Positions 39,955-48,777 are shown, counted from the stretch's first letter. The stretch: DNA of 64,000 bases from Shewanella sp. MTB7 (GCF_027571385.1 NZ_CP085636.1:2232001-2296000), one strand, 5' to 3'. The notes: generated by a model not told the origin, from the sequence alone. Program-made: numbers and translations.

Positions 39955-40700
39955 TTAGAGAAGGGCGATAACTGCGTCATCTTCGAGGGCAGTCGTAAAC
40001 TCTTAAAAAAAGGCGAGACTGTGTCAGTTTCGAGGACAGTCGTAAACTCCTTACGAGGACGTTTGCAAGCTCACTGCGAGAGCGCCCTCCGGCCTGCTAT
40101 AAAATCAAATCCGTTTACAGATAACGGAACGTTCGTGCCTCACTTACGGAACGCTGATGCTGACGGTAAAAGCGAAAAGCTTTTAGCGCTATTTTTATTT
40201 ATATTTTCCATTATCCTAAACTCTATTTTGTTTATAAATAGTAGGATCCAGCTTTGGTTTTTTTGTCAGTCTAAGATTAGTTGTTAGTTTCTAAGGTCAA
40301 GACAACGCTGGATTCTGGCATTTGCCGGAAAGACGGTTAAGATTCAATTGCTGTAGCAGGCCAGGCATTATCTGTTTCTCCTGTAGGTTGGGCTTTAGCC
40401 CATCAATAGTTTATCAACAACCCATAAATCACATATCAAATCTGACGGCATAAATGCCGACCTACAATAGAACAAGGCTTGGCCCGTAAGCGAATATTCC
40501 GTGCGGGCGTAGGCCATTCCGTCATCTGTAGCCGCTTGCGGCGTTCCTCTTTATAGAAGCGAAGCGCCCTAGTACCTAGCAGGCACTTGTGCCGTCCTTC
40601 TTTGCTTTTATCACTTGATTGTATAGATTCAGGAAGGAGCATAGCGACGCTCTAGCCGTGACAAGGTCACGTTCTAGAAGGCCGTTAGCTGCAGCCGCTT
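39955..40700. repeat. Repeat block F (mosaic intergenic repeat)
   Basis: Between the DHH gene and the convergent TagF-like gene. It holds the TTTGCCGGAAAGACGG module (about 40322-40337), a complete R1 module (about 40381-40468), GCCGCTTGCGGCG, a TATAGATTC unit, and a GTGACAAGGTCAC hairpin (40658-40670). Its 3' end abuts the stop of the TagF-like gene. Two open frames inside are repeat by-products. Confidence 0.83.
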
Positions 40701-40712
40701 GCAGCGTTCCAC

Positions 40713-42026
40713 TTAGTTTGATTCGTTCGCGGTATCAGTGCTCGACTGATTTGTGTTTCCTTGCTGCTTATTGGAAAACAGATAAGACTCAATGTTTTCA
40801 AAGGCATCATTCATCTTTGGTTGCCAGAATATATTTCGTAATAGTTGGTATTCGTTGATAACTGATGGGGTTATATGGAAGGATTCATCCCTGTTTAATG
40901 CATCGAGTAGTGCTTGAAATTGATGAACTCTATAGCGGGTATCGATGATGGTGTGAGTGAAAACTTCTCCTACTAGCGGAAGATTTTCTGCGTAGTCATA
41001 TACCTCCCTTGGTTGTTCGGTCATACTTTCTTGTTCAAATGAGTAGAAGAGAATGGGAGTTTGGTGCAATAACAGATCGACAAACAGGGATGATTGATCA
41101 GTGATAAGCAGATCTATCTCCTGCAGTATGCTGTAGACATCTTCCCAGTGGGATATATCGATAATATTAGGGTATTGATTTAATCGTTTACCCAAATGAG
41201 CTTCATTTGGATGAAAACGCACCAGAAAGAGTTGATTGTTTTGCACCAATTGCTTAGATAAAGCAGGCCAGTCGAAGGCTCTATCATAGGGGGTGTTAGT
41301 TTCCTTGTTTTTGTTGTTTTTATCGAAGCTTTTTACAGAATGATTAGCTGAGCTATCTCGCCAGGTTGGGACGTATAAAATGACCTTGTCGTGTTGAGTA
41401 TTAACGAGCGTTGATATTGATTTTGCTTGCTCTGGATAACGTTTAAAATAATCCGTTCTGGGATTACCACTGCGGATGAGTTGCTCAGATTCGAGTCTAA
41501 AAGCGGAGGTGAAAAGGCTGTCTACGACTAAACTTGGGCTAAGCATTAGATCAGGTTTTACATGTTGCTGGTGGAATTTAAGCGCATTTCCCCATCGTTG
41601 AATCTGTGTTTCGTTTTGATATGGCGGAGCTAAGGGGCCAGACTTTATGTCGAATTCAATTTTTTTAAGTGGTGACCCATGCCATAAGTTAACTTTTGTC
41701 GCCCCTTTAGCAAAGTACTGGTTGATGTCGCCAATATACGTATTGTAGAAATAATATTTAGCGGTTAAGCAGTGAAATATTCCTCGTATACTTCTTCTGT
41801 TGTAAGCCTCAAAACCGTCTTTTTTAAGTTGATTAATAACAGTATCATCACCACTTATCCAAATAGAACGCAATGTGCCTGTCTGCTGCCAATGAAGATA
41901 TAGGTATTTGGCATTATCCGAAAATTGGTTTTTGTAGCTGCCCATTACTGCTTTATTCGTTCTGGGACATATCCCTGAAATGTGGTAGATAAATTTTCTT
42001 AGTATGGCAGTGATAATACTCTTCAT
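40713..42026 (-). CDS. CDP-glycerol glycerophosphotransferase family protein (TagF-like)
   Basis: A 437-aa cytosolic or membrane-associated GT-B transferase of the TagB/TagF family. Motifs are TKVNLWHGSPLKKIEFD, LIRSGNPRTDYF, ILYVPTWRDSS, LFLVRFHPNE and LLITDQSSLFVDLLLHQTPI. These are the family's catalytic His-Gly and Asp-x-Ser-Ser regions. GGAG precedes the ATG. It is the last gene of the - strand exopolysaccharide set. It suggests that a polyol-phosphate or a related phospho-linked group is added to the polymer, but no CDP-glycerol or CDP-ribitol synthase is seen in the window. The donor is therefore unknown. Confidence 0.85.
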   Translation of the reverse strand: MKSIITAILRKFIYHISGICPRTNKAVMGSYKNQFSDNAKYLYLHWQQTGTLRSIWISGDDTVINQLKKDGFEAYNRRSIRGIFHCLTAKYYFYNTYIGDINQYFAKGATKVNLWHGSPLKKIEFDIKSGPLAPPYQNETQIQRWGNALKFHQQHVKPDLMLSPSLVVDSLFTSAFRLESEQLIRSGNPRTDYFKRYPEQAKSISTLVNTQHDKVILYVPTWRDSSANHSVKSFDKNNKNKETNTPYDRAFDWPALSKQLVQNNQLFLVRFHPNEAHLGKRLNQYPNIIDISHWEDVYSILQEIDLLITDQSSLFVDLLLHQTPILFYSFEQESMTEQPREVYDYAENLPLVGEVFTHTIIDTRYRVHQFQALLDALNRDESFHITPSVINEYQLLRNIFWQPKMNDAFENIESYLFSNKQQGNTNQSSTDTANESN

Positions 42027-42096
42027 TCGTATTCACTCCGGTAGTCGTGATGGCTATTTATTATATTAGTCATTAAGGATGTTTTGGGCGAGTGAG

Positions 42097-43533
42097 TCAT
42101 GATTTACTTCTTTGTTCTGAATGTAACTGTCTTGGTGTTTTCAGCGACCGCCATAGAAGTGATAGATACTTAGTACTGCTAAGGTTGTTATCAAATTCAA
42201 GGGTTAATAGGGTTCGCTCCTCCTCAGGGGCATCATCATCGAGTTGTAGCTGTACTGGACCAAAAACGCCAAGACGCTGTTTATCTCGTCCAGTAGAGTA
42301 GCGAATTTGAGCTGGGGCACCAAAGAGATCGAGCTGACCCGTAAGCACTAGAAATAGTTGTGGCAGTAGCGAGAGGATGCGATTAGATGCATTGAATGAC
42401 CAAGAAACAAGAGTTCGACCAAAATTATCGTCTATTATCTCCGAGATTAATGGCTTTGTTGGGATTTGCAAAAGGAAAGTTTTAATGAAGGCATGACAGG
42501 CCAGAAGTGGCCATAGTGGTAAGCTGGAGATAAAAAGGAAGAGTACAAAAATTCGAGTGCTTAAATGAGTACTTGTTGAATCCATATTGACTTGATGTTC
42601 ACTCGGACCGATTAATGCTTGATCATCTATTTCTATATGTCCTTGTGTATTTAAATTGATGAGTAATTTCTTACACAGTATGCTGTTATTCACTTCTAGT
42701 CCTTCGCCAACATAGGTGTGGGGGAGAATTAAACAGTTCTTTAAGATCGAATCTTTGTCGATTAAGGTATCATTGCCGATTAATATAGCACTTTCCATTT
42801 TGACACTGGGATCTACCCAACTGTTTTCTCCAATAATCCCCCATGCATTTTGTTTACTCAAATCTCCGGTGTGGGTTTTTGCACCTACATAAAAGTCTTG
42901 CTCTGGATTGGCTGAAGTAAAGCTGCGATCCATCGGTGTAAATGAGGGGATCTCATTTCTTGCCAGACATAAGTTTACTGTCATATAAGCCTGAAAATTA
43001 TCGAGCATATTGCATAGGCCATGTAAAACGAGAGTGACGACACTATCGCTATCGCAGTCATGACTTAGGGGCCAGTCAATGTTATCAAGATAGGGATAAG
43101 CGGCAGGAAGCAATAACATGCCAGCATTTTGATTGGCCATTTTGGCTTGTACAAATTCATTGGGAAACTGCTTTGAAAAATTGATGAAATTTGCCAGGCA
43201 AGGAGAGCGAAAAATATCACCGCGGACAATGAGTACAGCACTTTCTGATGACAGGGATAATCGGCATAAAACCGACCTTGTGTCTTCTTGGGGTTTACTA
43301 AGAAAATATTCAATGCTAAGTCCCCAACGTTCCCCTCCCCCTAGTTGCTGCTCAATCATTTGTGCTTGAGATGAAATGATTAACTTCACCATTTTGACCC
43401 CTGATGACGCGACATCTTCCAAGGTATACTCGATGACAGACTTATTGCCTACAGGGAGCAAGGCAGGGCAGTAATATTGATCTAAGGGAGCGAGTTCATC
43501 ACCAACTCTATTTGCAAAGATAATTGCTTGCAT
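42097..43533 (-). CDS. Pseudo-nucleotidyltransferase fused to a degenerate phosphoglycosyl transferase domain
   Basis: A 478-aa protein. Residues 1-230 follow the sugar nucleotidyltransferase fold (QAIIFANRVGDELAPL, LLPVGNKSVIEYTLEDVASS). However, the nucleotide signature GGxGTR is replaced by ANRVGD and the catalytic Lys before LLPV is missing. Residues about 230-320 are a left-handed beta-helix (GENSWVDPSVKMESAILIGN). A membrane helix follows at about 327-350. The C-terminal part has LLPQLFLVLTGQLDLFGAP, which aligns with the phosphoglycosyl transferase block DELPQLxNVLxGDMSLVGP but has lost the catalytic Asp-Glu. Neither domain should be catalytic. It probably has a scaffold or regulatory part in the adjacent glycosyl system. 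GAGGAG precedes the ATG. Confidence 0.75.
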   Translation of the reverse strand: MQAIIFANRVGDELAPLDQYYCPALLPVGNKSVIEYTLEDVASSGVKMVKLIISSQAQMIEQQLGGGERWGLSIEYFLSKPQEDTRSVLCRLSLSSESAVLIVRGDIFRSPCLANFINFSKQFPNEFVQAKMANQNAGMLLLPAAYPYLDNIDWPLSHDCDSDSVVTLVLHGLCNMLDNFQAYMTVNLCLARNEIPSFTPMDRSFTSANPEQDFYVGAKTHTGDLSKQNAWGIIGENSWVDPSVKMESAILIGNDTLIDKDSILKNCLILPHTYVGEGLEVNNSILCKKLLINLNTQGHIEIDDQALIGPSEHQVNMDSTSTHLSTRIFVLFLFISSLPLWPLLACHAFIKTFLLQIPTKPLISEIIDDNFGRTLVSWSFNASNRILSLLPQLFLVLTGQLDLFGAPAQIRYSTGRDKQRLGVFGPVQLQLDDDAPEEERTLLTLEFDNNLSSTKYLSLLWRSLKTPRQLHSEQRSKS

Positions 43534-43591
43534 CCATGTTCTCCTCAGTATTTATATGTCGTTAACCTATAACTGTGATCTGATATTTATG

Positions 43592-45637
43592 TTAATAAGC
43601 ACCTTTAGCGAGCAGTACTGCTGGAATGGTCTTAATCAAGATCCAAACATCAGTGAGCAGTGATTGTCGATAGATGTAATCTACGTCTAACTCGACTTGT
43701 TGCTCGAATGGAATATCAGAGCGACCACTTACTTGCCAAATGCAGGTGATGCCAGGTTTAACAGTGAGTCGTTTTCTATCACTCATTGAGTATTGCTCTA
43801 CTTCTGTTAGTAGGGCAGGACGTGGTCCAACAAGAGACATATCGCCTAAAATTACATTCCATAACTGGGGTAACTCATCGATAGATGCCTTGCGGATAAG
43901 CTTGCCAATGTAAGTGCTCCTTGGATCCTGTTTTATTTTAAATAACACGCCACCTTGGATTTCATTCTCATCTTCAAGCTTGGCCAATTCTTGCTCAGCA
44001 TCTTGATACATAGATCTGAATTTCCACATGGTAAAAGGGGTATTTCCTTTACCAGCCCTTTGCTGGCTAAATAGTACTGCTCCAGGAGATTCCAAACGGA
44101 TAATGATTGCAATAAGGAGTAGCAAAGGCAGTAGTATGATTAAGATTATAGAGCCTGCTAAGAGATCGAATCCTCGCTTTATTCGCATGTTAAGCTTGCC
44201 CTGTAATCGTTGACGGGTGCAGCGATGAATAGCGGTTAAGTTACATGATGTCATATTGGTTAATCTTGACTCTTTCATTGCCATGTATTGTGATGAGTTT
44301 AGAAGAGAACGCTCATCTTGTTTGATGTGGCGGACACCTTGACGCTTTTCTGTTCGTATCTCTTTAAATAAACGGTAGATAAACAGAGGATTACCTAAGA
44401 TGTAACGTTTCCACATTCTTTTAGGCTCTTCACTCAGACGGCAAATCCACTCCATTCCAATCTGCCTTACCCATAAAGGTGCTCGTTGCACTTTTTCTGC
44501 ATAGAAGTCGAACAGTCCACCGACGCCAATTCCTACTCCTACGTTGAGTTGGTGCTTATGTTTTGCTAACCATAACTCCTGTTTTGGGGCGCCCATGGCG
44601 ACGAGGAGTATTGATGCGCCTGAATGGTTAATCTCTTTTATTACTTTACGTTTGGTGGCGGGGTTATCGATAAAACCGTGGTGAGTGCCTGCAATTTTAA
44701 GATTAGGGTATCGACGTTGCATATTATCAGCTGCGGTAGCTGCTATCCCTTTATCGGCACCGAGTAGAAAAATAGATAACCCAGCATCAGCTGCTTGTTC
44801 ACATAATCTAGGAAACATATCTGTGCCATTTAAATTATCTTTGGGTGAAACACCTTTACAGATACTGGCGATACGAATTCCTGAACCATCGGCAAAAACG
44901 CGATCACAGCGAGATTGTAAACAATGACGATACTGGTTGTTTTGAGTACTAATATTCATGCAATCGGCATTAACAAAGGCGTATTGAGCCATTGATGGTG
45001 TTGCTGTCTGATGCTTTGCATTATCAAGGATAAGAGTCAGCATCTCGGTCATGCTAAGGTTAGATAGTTCGATATCAAATAGTTTAATAGTCTTAATATT
45101 TTGATTGGTTTGTTTATTTGATAATAGCCATATCAGACTAGTGCGAGTGAGGGCCAAGATATAGGACAATGCATTTTTATGTGCATGGCTAATCGCTAGA
45201 TCTTGATTCTCGAAGCTAAGTCCCACCTGCTGGTGCATCAGCTTAAAGTTAATTAGGCCCGGTCTAATGGTGGAAAATTGGTGAGGGTATTGCTTGGTTT
45301 GTTCAGCATTTTGATTTATCACTTTACTAAGAGGCTGGGTAACGTATTGTTTCTCGGTTCCCAATAAAGAGATATCTCCTTTAAGAAGGTTGATCAAATG
45401 TGGCCACTGACAACATATGCCTTCACCGGTAAATTGATAGAGTTTAATCACTGTTTTATCAGGTCCATAGATGTTGACATGTTCTATGGCAGAGCCGTAT
45501 CGGAACTTTCTGTATAAGTATTTAAGTACGAGTACAGGGCTGGCTGTCACGATTAATAGGATGGCAGAAACAAGATCAATCCCGCGGATTAAATTAGGCA
45601 TAATAGTCGTTTGTTTGACGTCTGTCTGAGTGGTCAT
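43592..45637 (-). CDS. Three-domain fusion: dead phosphoglycosyl transferase + WecG/TagA (GT26) + active phosphoglycosyl transferase
   Basis: About 681 aa. Residues about 14-190 look like a phosphoglycosyl transferase (RGIDLVSAILLIVTASPVLV, LINLLKGDISLLGTEKQYV) in which the catalytic Asp-Glu before LPQL is replaced by Cys-Gln (CCQWPHLINL). Residues about 200-410 are a GT26 domain (DRVFADGSGIRIA, LNGTDMFPRL, FLLGADKGIA, VAMGAPKQELWLAKH). From about 480 there is a normal WcaJ-type catalytic core (RIKRGFDLLAGS, WKFRSMY, SIDELPQLWNVILGDMSLVG, PGITCIWQVSGR). It should initiate the polymer on undecaprenyl phosphate and add a second sugar. The ATG at 45637 has AAGG and AGG upstream; one at 45664 is in frame but poorly preceded. 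Confidence 0.85.
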   Translation of the reverse strand: MTTQTDVKQTTIMPNLIRGIDLVSAILLIVTASPVLVLKYLYRKFRYGSAIEHVNIYGPDKTVIKLYQFTGEGICCQWPHLINLLKGDISLLGTEKQYVTQPLSKVINQNAEQTKQYPHQFSTIRPGLINFKLMHQQVGLSFENQDLAISHAHKNALSYILALTRTSLIWLLSNKQTNQNIKTIKLFDIELSNLSMTEMLTLILDNAKHQTATPSMAQYAFVNADCMNISTQNNQYRHCLQSRCDRVFADGSGIRIASICKGVSPKDNLNGTDMFPRLCEQAADAGLSIFLLGADKGIAATAADNMQRRYPNLKIAGTHHGFIDNPATKRKVIKEINHSGASILLVAMGAPKQELWLAKHKHQLNVGVGIGVGGLFDFYAEKVQRAPLWVRQIGMEWICRLSEEPKRMWKRYILGNPLFIYRLFKEIRTEKRQGVRHIKQDERSLLNSSQYMAMKESRLTNMTSCNLTAIHRCTRQRLQGKLNMRIKRGFDLLAGSIILIILLPLLLLIAIIIRLESPGAVLFSQQRAGKGNTPFTMWKFRSMYQDAEQELAKLEDENEIQGGVLFKIKQDPRSTYIGKLIRKASIDELPQLWNVILGDMSLVGPRPALLTEVEQYSMSDRKRLTVKPGITCIWQVSGRSDIPFEQQVELDVDYIYRQSLLTDVWILIKTIPAVLLAKGAY

Positions 45638-45692
45638 CCTGCCTACCTTAAGCTCTATAGCCATATGTTTTGTTATCTTGATATTAATTAAT

Positions 45693-45707
45693 GCATAGGT
45701 TAGGCCA
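45693..45707 (-). promoter_or_regulatory. Sigma-54 promoter candidate C
   Basis: On the - strand the sequence is TGGCCTAACCTATGC. The GG and GC dinucleotides are at the correct -24/-12 spacing, with TGC-A at -12. It lies about 56 bp before the fusion gene start at 45637. The palindromic site at 45782-45794 lies 75 bp further upstream. Confidence 0.6.
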
Positions 45708-45781
45708 ATTTATTTAGTTGTTTTTTTTCAAGTGGTTACTTCATAATTAGTTGATTTGTAAATTTGAAATGATGTGTTAAA

Positions 45782-45794
45782 TTGCAGTTTGCAA
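45782..45794. promoter_or_regulatory. Palindrome TTGCA-N3-TGCAA, activator site candidate
   Basis: TTGCAGTTTGCAA, a perfect 5+5 bp inverted repeat with a 3-bp spacer. The same motif occurs at 48765, 53378 (one mismatch) and 55401, always before a gene of the exopolysaccharide set. Proposed binding site of the sigma-54 activator at 60126-61640. Confidence 0.6.
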
Positions 45795-45834
45795 TGCAGA
45801 AAAGCTTAAGATGATGGATAACGAATGAAGGAGT

Positions 45835-46150
45835 ACAGATAACGGAACGTTCGTACCTCATTTAAGGAGCGCTGGCGCTAACGGTTAAAAGATAGGGGGG
45901 CAGATCGCGTCAGTTTGCCTTGTAGGCTGGGCTTTAGCCCATCAACAACCTCGTGGCATACATCCAAACCTGACGGCATAAATGCCGACCTACAATAGAT
46001 CAAGGCTTGGCCCGTAAGCGGAGCGTTCCGTTATCTGTAGTCGCTGGCGGCGTTCCTCATTTGATTGTGTAGATTCTAGAAGTCGCTTGCGACGCTCTTG
46101 CAGTGACGAAGTCACGTCCTAGCAGGGCAAAGCCCGCTCTTCTCAGCTTT
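45835..46150. repeat. Repeat block G (mosaic intergenic repeat)
   Basis: Between the GT2 gene stop and the proposed promoter C. It contains a complete R1 module (about 45922-45999), GATAACGGAACGTTCG, a TAGATTCTAGAAG unit and the hairpins GTGACGAAGTCAC and GGGCAAAGCCC. It divides the exopolysaccharide transcript. The rest of this 530-bp spacer holds the regulatory sites and no gene. Confidence 0.83.
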
Positions 46151-46167
46151 CTCCGCTCTTTTCCTCT

Positions 46168-47211
46168 TTAAGGTAACATTGATGATTTAACGCCATCTTT
46201 ACTAATGCGGCTCTTTTGTATGTGTCCCATGAAAAATTGTCCTATATTTTCACACACTTTATAGAGTGAAGAGGGCAGTAGCCAGAGCAGATACGCTGCT
46301 GCTAGGGTTATACCCGTTTTAGCCGTTTCATGGAGCATGATAGAGGGGGATTCATTAATTGCTCGATTAATTAAACTGATCGCGGCTTTGCCTTTACCAT
46401 TTCTAATTGATTGACGGGCCAGATATCTTAGTTGATAAGCTCTAGCATTATGTTCATGTTTTGCAATCAATTTTGGAGCATACAGTTTAGCCTTCTCTAC
46501 CATGGCCTCCCAAGAAGCGAGTTGTTTGATAATGTTAGATGATAGACCTTGCTGATTTAGACGGTAATAGGTTAATGGAGCAGGTATCCCTTCCATCTTC
46601 CAATGGGTGGTAGAGAGTATCCGGAGCCAGCATTCGATATCTTCAGACTGACGAAATTTTTCATCGAAGTAACAGGTGTAATGCTCCGGGTGGTTTAGGG
46701 CCTGGAAGCGTATGTCGTTTAGTGTTTCACGGCGGATCACTGGCGCCGAACCATTGCCCACAGGATTACGACAAAGCAGATGGGCTGCTGTGATACCTTT
46801 AAGCTGGGGCATTTGGTAGAAGTGAATTTTTTTACCTTTGTGATCTATAAAGCTTGAACGAGAGAAACTAATCCCTATTTTAGGTGATGTGTTCAAGTGA
46901 TTGATATGCATTTTTAATTTGTCTTTATGCCACATGTCATCTGAGTCAATAAAGGCAACATACTTGCCAATAGCATGACGGATCCCTGTATTACGGGCTG
47001 CGGCCAGTCCCTTGTTTAGATCGTGACTTACGATCCGGATCCTGTGATCGTGTATGGTTTTACATATCCCTAAGCTTTGGTCGGTAGAGCAATCATTAAT
47101 AAGGATAAGTTCGAAATTAGCGAATGATTGACTAAGCACTGACTCTATGGCGCTTTTAACGAAATGTTGCATATTATAGACAGGCATTATTACTGAGACT
47201 TTAGGCATCAT
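46168..47211 (-). CDS. Glycosyltransferase family 2
   Basis: A 347-aa GT-A enzyme for assembly of the second polysaccharide. It begins KVSVIMPVYNMQHFVKSAIE, has ELILINDCSTDQS, the metal-binding FIDSDDMW, and SEDIECWLRI with the base-like Glu-Asp. A hydrophobic C-terminal stretch (ITLAAAYLLWLLPSSLY) may anchor it to the inner membrane. A strong AGGAGG precedes the ATG. It overlaps the end of the wzx gene by 11 nt, indicating coupling. The donor sugar is not predictable. Confidence 0.88.
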   Translation of the reverse strand: MMPKVSVIMPVYNMQHFVKSAIESVLSQSFANFELILINDCSTDQSLGICKTIHDHRIRIVSHDLNKGLAAARNTGIRHAIGKYVAFIDSDDMWHKDKLKMHINHLNTSPKIGISFSRSSFIDHKGKKIHFYQMPQLKGITAAHLLCRNPVGNGSAPVIRRETLNDIRFQALNHPEHYTCYFDEKFRQSEDIECWLRILSTTHWKMEGIPAPLTYYRLNQQGLSSNIIKQLASWEAMVEKAKLYAPKLIAKHEHNARAYQLRYLARQSIRNGKGKAAISLINRAINESPSIMLHETAKTGITLAAAYLLWLLPSSLYKVCENIGQFFMGHIQKSRISKDGVKSSMLP

Positions 47212-48601
47212 GGGGAACCTCCTGATTAAAACGTTTCGAGTTATTTCTATCTTCGCTTTGAGTACCTGTGACGGTGGTTTTAAGAACGAAGAGCTGAATA
47301 TATAGATTTAATGTGGGCATACAGATGAGATGGATAACTAAGATCCCTGCAGCAACGGCGGTTAAGCCCCATTGACTGCAAATCGCGATGGTGATTGCCA
47401 GTAGTAAGGTGAATCCTAAATTCATGCTGAGGTTTAATCGGCTCTTATTGATACTGATGAGTAACTGGCTGGCGGCTTCTCCAATGGGCCTAACTAAACC
47501 ACTCAAGCAGAGGAGAATAAATATCGGCAATGCCCCTGCTTCAATCCATTTATCACCGTAGATTAAGGGAAGGTAGAAAGGAGAAAGTAGAGATTGCAGC
47601 GCGATCACTGGGATAGCAATTTTTAAAATCAATGATAAAGATTGGCTATAGCGTGTTTTAAGCTCTTTAGATACGGGGAGTTGTTGTTGACTTTTTTGAG
47701 CGCCACAAAGGTGCGAATAGAGTGCCGTTCCGTAGCTTTGTATTATGCCTAAGCTGATCCCTAAACTGGTATTGAAAGCGAAAAAATAGATCCCCAACGC
47801 TTCTAGACCCAAAAAGTAGCCGATAAGCAGATAATCGATATTCTGTCGTAGGGCGATACTTAAGTCACTTAAGCCGACCATAGAACCGAAAGATAACATT
47901 TGATAGAGAGATTGTACTGTAGATTCTTTGGGATCTGCGACCTGAGTTTTTTGAGTGTGAGGTATATCGCTTTGCTGTTGATTTGGCGCTTCAGGGAGTG
48001 GGTTTTTATATCTATGTATCCCCATCCAGATGAATATGACCAAGACCTTAGGTAGAATGATTGCCCAAATTCCCAACCCTAGCAGTGCAAGTGTTGCAGT
48101 TAATAGTCCATCAGCAATGGTTTGCCATAATACCGCTCGTCCCACAATTCGCATTCTATTTGCTCTGAGATTGACAGCTGCATGCCGCAAACCTAAAGGA
48201 AGGAGGAGATAGCTTGTTGCCATGAGTATCATAGGCGCGATGAGAATCGTGTCTTGGTGATAATATGCGAGAGGCCAACTGAGTAAGCTCATGGCAACAA
48301 ATGCGGCGATTGATGCAAGCCAATTTATCTTGTTTGCATTGGTCAGTGATGCGGCGAGTTCGGTATCATTCATTTTGATAAGGGATGCTGAAGTGATACG
48401 TCTTGTAGGGGTACAAATAAGTTCAAAGCAGGTGAGTATGATGGCGACTTGTCCGAATATTTCAGGTGTGAATAAACGAGCTAGAATGATGCTGGAAGCT
48501 AACCGTACTATGCGTCCGATGACTTGAGCTGAGCCTAACCAAAAAAGACTTTTAGAAAAAGTACTCTTGGTTTGCTGATGTCTGTTTATCATTTTGCCCA
48601 T
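47201..48601 (-). CDS. wzx: Lipopolysaccharide/exopolysaccharide flippase (Wzx/MOP family)
   Basis: About 466 aa, a polytopic MOP-superfamily protein with the PST-type start SLFWLGSAQVIGRIVRLASS and ILARLFTPEIFGQVAIILTC. It has about 12-14 membrane segments with a hydrophilic loop around residues 205-225. It should translocate the lipid-linked unit of the second locus. Two ATGs are in frame upstream. The ATG at 48601 is best because AAGG lies 8-9 nt before it. It differs in type from the AT-rich Wzx at 11701-13131. Confidence 0.87.
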   Translation of the reverse strand: MGKMINRHQQTKSTFSKSLFWLGSAQVIGRIVRLASSIILARLFTPEIFGQVAIILTCFELICTPTRRITSASLIKMNDTELAASLTNANKINWLASIAAFVAMSLLSWPLAYYHQDTILIAPMILMATSYLLLPLGLRHAAVNLRANRMRIVGRAVLWQTIADGLLTATLALLGLGIWAIILPKVLVIFIWMGIHRYKNPLPEAPNQQQSDIPHTQKTQVADPKESTVQSLYQMLSFGSMVGLSDLSIALRQNIDYLLIGYFLGLEALGIYFFAFNTSLGISLGIIQSYGTALYSHLCGAQKSQQQLPVSKELKTRYSQSLSLILKIAIPVIALQSLLSPFYLPLIYGDKWIEAGALPIFILLCLSGLVRPIGEAASQLLISINKSRLNLSMNLGFTLLLAITIAICSQWGLTAVAAGILVIHLICMPTLNLYIQLFVLKTTVTGTQSEDRNNSKRFNQEVPHDA

Positions 48602-48638
48602 AAACGAAACCTTATAAATGCTTAACATGATAAATCAT

Positions 48639-48653
48639 TCATATTTCATGCCA
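48639..48653 (-). promoter_or_regulatory. Weak sigma-54-like site D before wzx
   Basis: The - strand reads TGGCATGAAATATGA: a good -24 half, but the -12 dinucleotide is GA instead of GC. It is 37 bp before the wzx start. It is listed because a perfect TTGCA-N3-TGCAA site lies 112 bp upstream. Confidence 0.3.
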
Positions 48654-48764
48654 AGATTTGTGTTTTTTAAGTTACTGAAGTAATAAAGAAAAAATATTTA
48701 ATTATCAAGGTTAATTATAGTTGTGCAAAGGGTTTGCAATTTTCCGTTAATATTGTGAGATGTG

Positions 48765-48777
48765 TTGCAAATTGCAA
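48765..48777. promoter_or_regulatory. Palindrome TTGCA-N3-TGCAA, activator site candidate
   Basis: TTGCAAATTGCAA followed by AG, located between the wzy and wzx genes. Perfect 5+5 bp inverted repeat. A related but differently spaced GTGCAAAGGGTTTGCAAT lies at 48723-48740. Same motif as at 45782 and 55401. Confidence 0.55.

Noticed and set aside
39949..40287. 112-codon open frame on the + strand after the DHH gene
   Set aside because: Lies in repeat block F and low-complexity DNA, no recognisable domain.
23628..46150. Repeat blocks as CRISPR or tRNA clusters
   Set aside because: Modules are unequal palindromes in both orientations without regular spacing; no tRNA cloverleaf could be folded by eye.
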